DNA from: Vicinamibacterales bacterium
GTDB taxonomy: Bacteria; Acidobacteriota; Vicinamibacteria; Vicinamibacterales; UBA823
Direction: 5' to 3'
Length of the DNA: 64,000 bases
Assembly: GCA_036012125.1 (NCBI GenBank)
Contig: DASCOS010000020.1
Coordinates: 62,001-126,000 of the forward strand
Shown here in pieces: positions 60,451-64,000 of the stretch (the stretch's first letter is position 1; the number at the start of each line of letters is the position of its first letter). The notes beneath the pieces were generated by a model. That model did no database searches. It was not told where the DNA came from and worked only from the letters and a program-made list of their open reading frames with translations. The position numbers were made by a program, and so were the translations under genes.

Positions 60451-63400
60451 CTATCGCCGTCGCTCCGCTACGGCCAACGCTTCGTAATACGCCTCTACCA
60501 ACGCACGATAAGTCTCAGGAACCGATTCATCAGCACCACTACTCAAGCGTCCCCGGAGTTCCTCAACCGACAGCAGTCCCGACTGGCTTGCCTCAAACCG
60601 TTCGAGAGCTTCAGCCACCTCCTGCCTAAGCTCATCCCACCGCGTGAAATCCTGTTTAAAGGCCTCGGTACCGGGTGCGGACCTGGTGTACTGGCCGCTC
60701 AGACCATTAACCCGACCGGCCAATGAAGGGTTTTCACGTCGAAGCTCACCAAGGAGGTCCTCCGCACGTCTTAATTCACGGTCGTATGCTTCACCCAGTC
60801 GCGCTAAGCCCCCAGACTCGTCTTCGAGGTTCGGTTCTACATTGGTTGCTGAAGGCGCAAGTTCACCTGCCTCACCCAATCTCTCCAGAGCTTCAATTTG
60901 ACGTTCGAGATCCCCTAAACGTTCCCGTAATGCTCGCGTCCGGTCCAGTTCCTCCGAAAGCCGCCGGGCTTCATCGCTGAGACCTCCAGGCACTAACTCA
61001 AGCCGTTCAGCCACCTGCGTCAGCGTATCCCTGAGGACACCCTCCGACTCAGTCAGACTACGACGTTCGTCCTCTGAAATTCCGTCTGACGTTCCAAAAG
61101 CACGTCGTAAGGTGTCAGCAGATTCACGGAGGCGAGGAGCCAGACGTTCTTCTTCGACCATGCCAGCCACCTCTTCTAGCGTCCCTCGACCCTCTGGATC
61201 ATTGTCGAGCCTACGGGCAAGTACGCCGGTGGCCTCATGAAGAAGGTCGACCCGGTCGGCCATCTGAGCCTGCTCCTCAGCGAGGCGTGTTCCCGTGTCG
61301 CGACTCGCCTGACCAACTTCGAGCTGGTCCACTTCGCGAGCGATAACCGTTTGGGCGTCAGCAAGGTCCCTCGCTTCTGACTGTAGTTCAGCTACAGCCC
61401 TTTGGCGCTCTTCCGGATTGAGATACCGCAACTCCTGTTCAAGCGCACTGAGTCGACCTAGGGCCTGTCGACCACGCTCACTTGCACCGCTGAGATCCCC
61501 ACGTCGAAGGTCGCCAGCTGCAGCGCGCATCGCTTCAGAGACTTCTCGCATCCGCTCCCCATCCAGTTGGGTTGTCGGTCGTGCCGCCTGGCTAGAAGCC
61601 TGACCACCGGAAGTTTGTTGGGTCGCTTCACCTAACTGGTCAAGCATCCGAGTTAGCCGCTCAGCTTCGTCCCTCAGCTCGGTTTGTTCTCTGGTCAGTC
61701 GCTCGAGCTGCTCTTGAAATTCTCGAGGGTCCACTTCAGGACCTTGACGTTCAAGAGCCTGCTTCCGGCGATTGAGATCCGATTGCCGGCCGGCCAATTC
61801 CCTCACCTCATCAAGCGCTTCACTTTCAGGGCTGTCTGGCTGGCCAGCCGATGAGCGCGTTTCGTAGTTCGTCTGTTGCTGACGACGCAACTCCTGGTCA
61901 AACAACGCTGAGAGGTCTTGACCTGGTCTTCCCGAGCCACCACCTACCGCCGCCTGCCGCCGGGAAACTTCCCGTTGCCGAATTTCGGCCTGAGCACGCA
62001 GCAGATGGTTTAGTGCCGCCATCTCGTGGGGAATAGCCTCGTTAGTCTCAATATTGTCCAATGCCGTCTTCGCGAAACCCATGGCGCGAACTGCAAGATC
62101 CAACGGTGCTCCATCACGCGTTCCACTTGATGCCACTTCACCCTGCCGTCGTCCTGGGCCAAACTCCTCAAGAGCTTGTTCCGTGCGCACCTTGAGTTCA
62201 TCCTGAGCACGGGCCACCGTACGGACCTCGTTCTCGACCCTAGAATCCTCAACCTGTCTATCGAGTTTCCACGTAGCCACTACGATCGCACGTTGAGCAG
62301 CCGTCAAATCAGCAAGACCTGTACCACCATCACCCCCTTGTGACTGGCTCTGCGCTTCAACAAATTCCTGTTCAAATGGCGTAACGTCAAGAAAGTAGAT
62401 GTCACTACGCGCTTCGGTGGATGCCTTCGCTCGATTCACATCCAGTGCGCGCGCGTAATAGGTAACAAAGTCACCAGGCACAACATCAAGATCCTCAATG
62501 TATAACGTATAGATTCCAATCCTTGTCGTCAGATCAGTCGACCCTAGAAGTGGCACAGCCTGGTCTTCATCGCCCCTAACTGCATAGACGATCTCAAAGC
62601 GTTCGAGACCATAATCATCATCGGCACGGGCTTCGATGGTCACCTCCTCCAGTGGCGTAACCGAGCGGTCCCCATCTGGTCTGAGAATCCTGACGACGGG
62701 AGGAAGATCAGCGATCGCGCGAATAAAGTACTGGCCCTCGCTCAAATTACTGAGACCCTGATTGTCGGAAAGGGTCACCCGATAAGCATCATCCGCCGAA
62801 ACCTCGAAGCTCCCAGTCAACGTCGTGTCGTCCCGGAGCGCCAACGGGATGAGAGACCCGTCCGAAAGCACCATTGCACCATCCTCAATCGGCTTGTCCG
62901 CGTAGACAGTGAGCGTTACCGCCGTACCAACTGGTGCATACACATCTCCGCTGTCGATCTCTATACGCCGCTCGAGCCGAGTAAATAGTGGATAGTCGTA
63001 TTCGACGTCAATCCGATCAATATGGGGCACCATGAGTGCCGTCACGTTGTACTCATCCGACCATGCACTAGCTGCACTCACCCGATAACGAAAACTCTCT
63101 CTGACCGAGGTAAACTCGAACTGGAAACTTCCGTCGTCCGGCCGCATCTCAATGTCTTGCCATTCGTCACCTGACTCAACTTGTAACACCGGATGAATTA
63201 GGCGAGATGTAATCGTGACCCCTTCCACCTGCGCGCGCACCTCCAGCGATCCACCCGCCATCACACGGGCATCACCTGGCGAGACGTTGATTCGGACAGT
63301 CTCAGGAAACGCATACAGACTTGCCGCATCAACAGCTCGTTGAGCTGGTGTCAGTGCCAAGCTGAGCGCGGTCACGAGGACGATACCGCCGGCCACGCAA

Positions 63401-63846
63401 AGGCCGATTGCACGTCTGATCTGCGTGCTCGAGACCACGCGGTCAAGTTGCACAGTCTGAACCTGATTCGAGGCATCAGTAATCACCATCGACTGAACCG
63501 CAGATCTCACGGTACGACTACCGAGTTCAACTGCACTTGCTAGCCGGTCCTCAAATTCCGGCACTTGCTCTTCAATAAATCTGGCCACTTGTCGTGGGGA
63601 CGGAGTTTTGCGAAGCGGCCACCATATTAAAAGGGTTTGACCGATCGCTACGACTGCCGCCGTCAGTGCTAATGCAATAAGCGATATGCCCGTCGGCAGC
63701 CAGAAGTGATCCACCATGACTGCAACTAGCACGATCACGCCGACACTACCAAAGACCCTAGCGCTACCACGCAACACGGCAAGCGTGACCCAGCGTCGTC
63801 TGACCTTGGCAAAGAACGTCCAGAGTGGCTCGTCTTGACTCTGCAT
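60451..63846 (-). CDS. DUF4175-family membrane protein with long coiled coil
   Basis: 1131 aa. Two helices near residues 28-75 and one near 145-168 (LCVAGGIVLVTALSLALTP) precede Ig-like beta segments (about 185-500: VRINVSPGDARVMAGGSLE, PHIDRIDVEYDYPLFTRLE). From about residue 520 the protein is Gln/Glu/Arg-rich coiled coil (QFQEQLERLTREQTEL-like and LSALEQELRYLNPEERQRA) to the end. This matches the DUF4175 family. It starts 5 bp past the stop of the upstream BatA-like gene and is followed 24 bp later by the VWA gene. Likely an envelope scaffold. Function unknown. Confidence 0.82.
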   Translation of the reverse strand: MQSQDEPLWTFFAKVRRRWVTLAVLRGSARVFGSVGVIVLVAVMVDHFWLPTGISLIALALTAAVVAIGQTLLIWWPLRKTPSPRQVARFIEEQVPEFEDRLASAVELGSRTVRSAVQSMVITDASNQVQTVQLDRVVSSTQIRRAIGLCVAGGIVLVTALSLALTPAQRAVDAASLYAFPETVRINVSPGDARVMAGGSLEVRAQVEGVTITSRLIHPVLQVESGDEWQDIEMRPDDGSFQFEFTSVRESFRYRVSAASAWSDEYNVTALMVPHIDRIDVEYDYPLFTRLERRIEIDSGDVYAPVGTAVTLTVYADKPIEDGAMVLSDGSLIPLALRDDTTLTGSFEVSADDAYRVTLSDNQGLSNLSEGQYFIRAIADLPPVVRILRPDGDRSVTPLEEVTIEARADDDYGLERFEIVYAVRGDEDQAVPLLGSTDLTTRIGIYTLYIEDLDVVPGDFVTYYARALDVNRAKASTEARSDIYFLDVTPFEQEFVEAQSQSQGGDGGTGLADLTAAQRAIVVATWKLDRQVEDSRVENEVRTVARAQDELKVRTEQALEEFGPGRRQGEVASSGTRDGAPLDLAVRAMGFAKTALDNIETNEAIPHEMAALNHLLRAQAEIRQREVSRRQAAVGGGSGRPGQDLSALFDQELRRQQQTNYETRSSAGQPDSPESEALDEVRELAGRQSDLNRRKQALERQGPEVDPREFQEQLERLTREQTELRDEAERLTRMLDQLGEATQQTSGGQASSQAARPTTQLDGERMREVSEAMRAAAGDLRRGDLSGASERGRQALGRLSALEQELRYLNPEERQRAVAELQSEARDLADAQTVIAREVDQLEVGQASRDTGTRLAEEQAQMADRVDLLHEATGVLARRLDNDPEGRGTLEEVAGMVEEERLAPRLRESADTLRRAFGTSDGISEDERRSLTESEGVLRDTLTQVAERLELVPGGLSDEARRLSEELDRTRALRERLGDLERQIEALERLGEAGELAPSATNVEPNLEDESGGLARLGEAYDRELRRAEDLLGELRRENPSLAGRVNGLSGQYTRSAPGTEAFKQDFTRWDELRQEVAEALERFEASQSGLLSVEELRGRLSSGADESVPETYRALVEAYYEALAVAERRR

Positions 63847-63851
63847 GCCCC

Positions 63852-64000
63852 CTATCCCGTCCGGCGACCTAGAAGACTCTCAGCAGCGAGTGCCAATATC
63901 ATCAGGCCGAGTGCGTAACGCCAGTATCCGCCGTCTCGTTCCCGTTCATCCATTGCGTGGTCAGTTGTTGAATTGATCGTAATGCCTACCTTTGCTACCT
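63852..64000 (-). CDS. C-terminus of a BatA-like double-transmembrane protein, 5' end cut by window edge
   Basis: The last 48 codons of a frame that enters from the right edge. They read DHAMDERERDGGYWRYALGL then LMILALAAESLLGRR, a pattern (charged linker, WRY, one helix, basic end) that is typical of the C-terminal anchor of BatA/VWA N-terminal double-TM proteins. TAG at 63854-63852 is 5 bp before the DUF4175 ATG. The rest of the gene is outside the window, so the family is a moderate-confidence call. Confidence 0.6.
   Translation of the reverse strand, partial: VAKVGITINSTTDHAMDERERDGGYWRYALGLMILALAAESLLGRRTG

Noticed and set aside
1-64000. tRNA, rRNA, CRISPR, insertion sequence or prophage genes
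   Set aside because: None was recognised on either strand; small structured RNAs could still be missed without a covariance-model search.

Overview
The window reads like a chromosomal segment of a Gram-negative, free-living heterotroph, most probably an Acidobacteriota (Vicinamibacteria-like) genome. This assignment is inference. It rests on the housekeeping gene set, an ImuA-ImuB-DnaE2 cassette, the DUF4175 / von Willebrand A / C13-like membrane cluster, the many exported hydrolases and the TDRPDQTESA-type outer-membrane protein. No rRNA, tRNA, CRISPR array, transposase or phage gene was seen. Coding density is high. The only stretch over 300 bases without an intact gene (22095-22606) holds two decayed gene fragments.

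Region 1 (1-21000) is mostly one minus-strand housekeeping block: a transsulfuration enzyme cut by the left edge, a patatin-like protein that has lost its nucleophile, greA, a small membrane protein, mutL, pyruvate phosphate dikinase, glyS/glyQ, recO, mgtE, era-ybeY-phoH and aspS-hisS. A plus-strand rRNA/tRNA methyltransferase and rarA sit inside it.

Region 2 (21000-36700) holds moaA, an eroded FAD-oxidase/DUF547 remnant, the MsrQ-MsrP periplasmic methionine sulfoxide repair pair, an FAD disulfide oxidoreductase, a glycosyltransferase, an esterase, a SET-domain protein, the overlapping imuA-imuB-dnaE2 mutagenesis operon, an MFS exporter, and a two-gene unit of a redoxin and a HX4DH-type metal transporter. 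The redoxin frame is interrupted by one TGA exactly where the first active-site cysteine should be. A perfect 7-bp hairpin with a GU-bearing loop lies 14 nt downstream. I interpret this as a selenoprotein (UPWC active site) with a bacterial SECIS element, fused to a DsbD-N-like domain. It is the strongest discovery candidate here.

Region 3 (36700-43900) is a minus-strand, catabolic-looking operon: a DUF1185 protein, a fumarylacetoacetate-hydrolase-fold enzyme, a small VOC dioxygenase-like protein, a PanE-like reductase, a HisC-like aminotransferase and an MhpA-like flavin hydroxylase. It is divergent from a second transsulfuration enzyme. The set suggests breakdown of an aromatic amino acid or phenolic acid.

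Region 4 (43800-55000) encodes exported proteins: an Asp-box protein, a 1348-residue triple amidohydrolase in which only the middle unit keeps the HxH metal site, an M24 peptidase, a TetR regulator with a perfect palindromic operator, an M28 peptidase and a Tat-exported class V aminotransferase-fold protein. Citrate synthase follows.

Region 5 (56470-64000) is a minus-strand, translationally coupled membrane cluster: a BatA-like C-terminus cut by the right edge, a DUF4175 protein, a VWA protein, a C13/caspase-like protein without a catalytic cysteine, and an outer-membrane beta-barrel-like protein.
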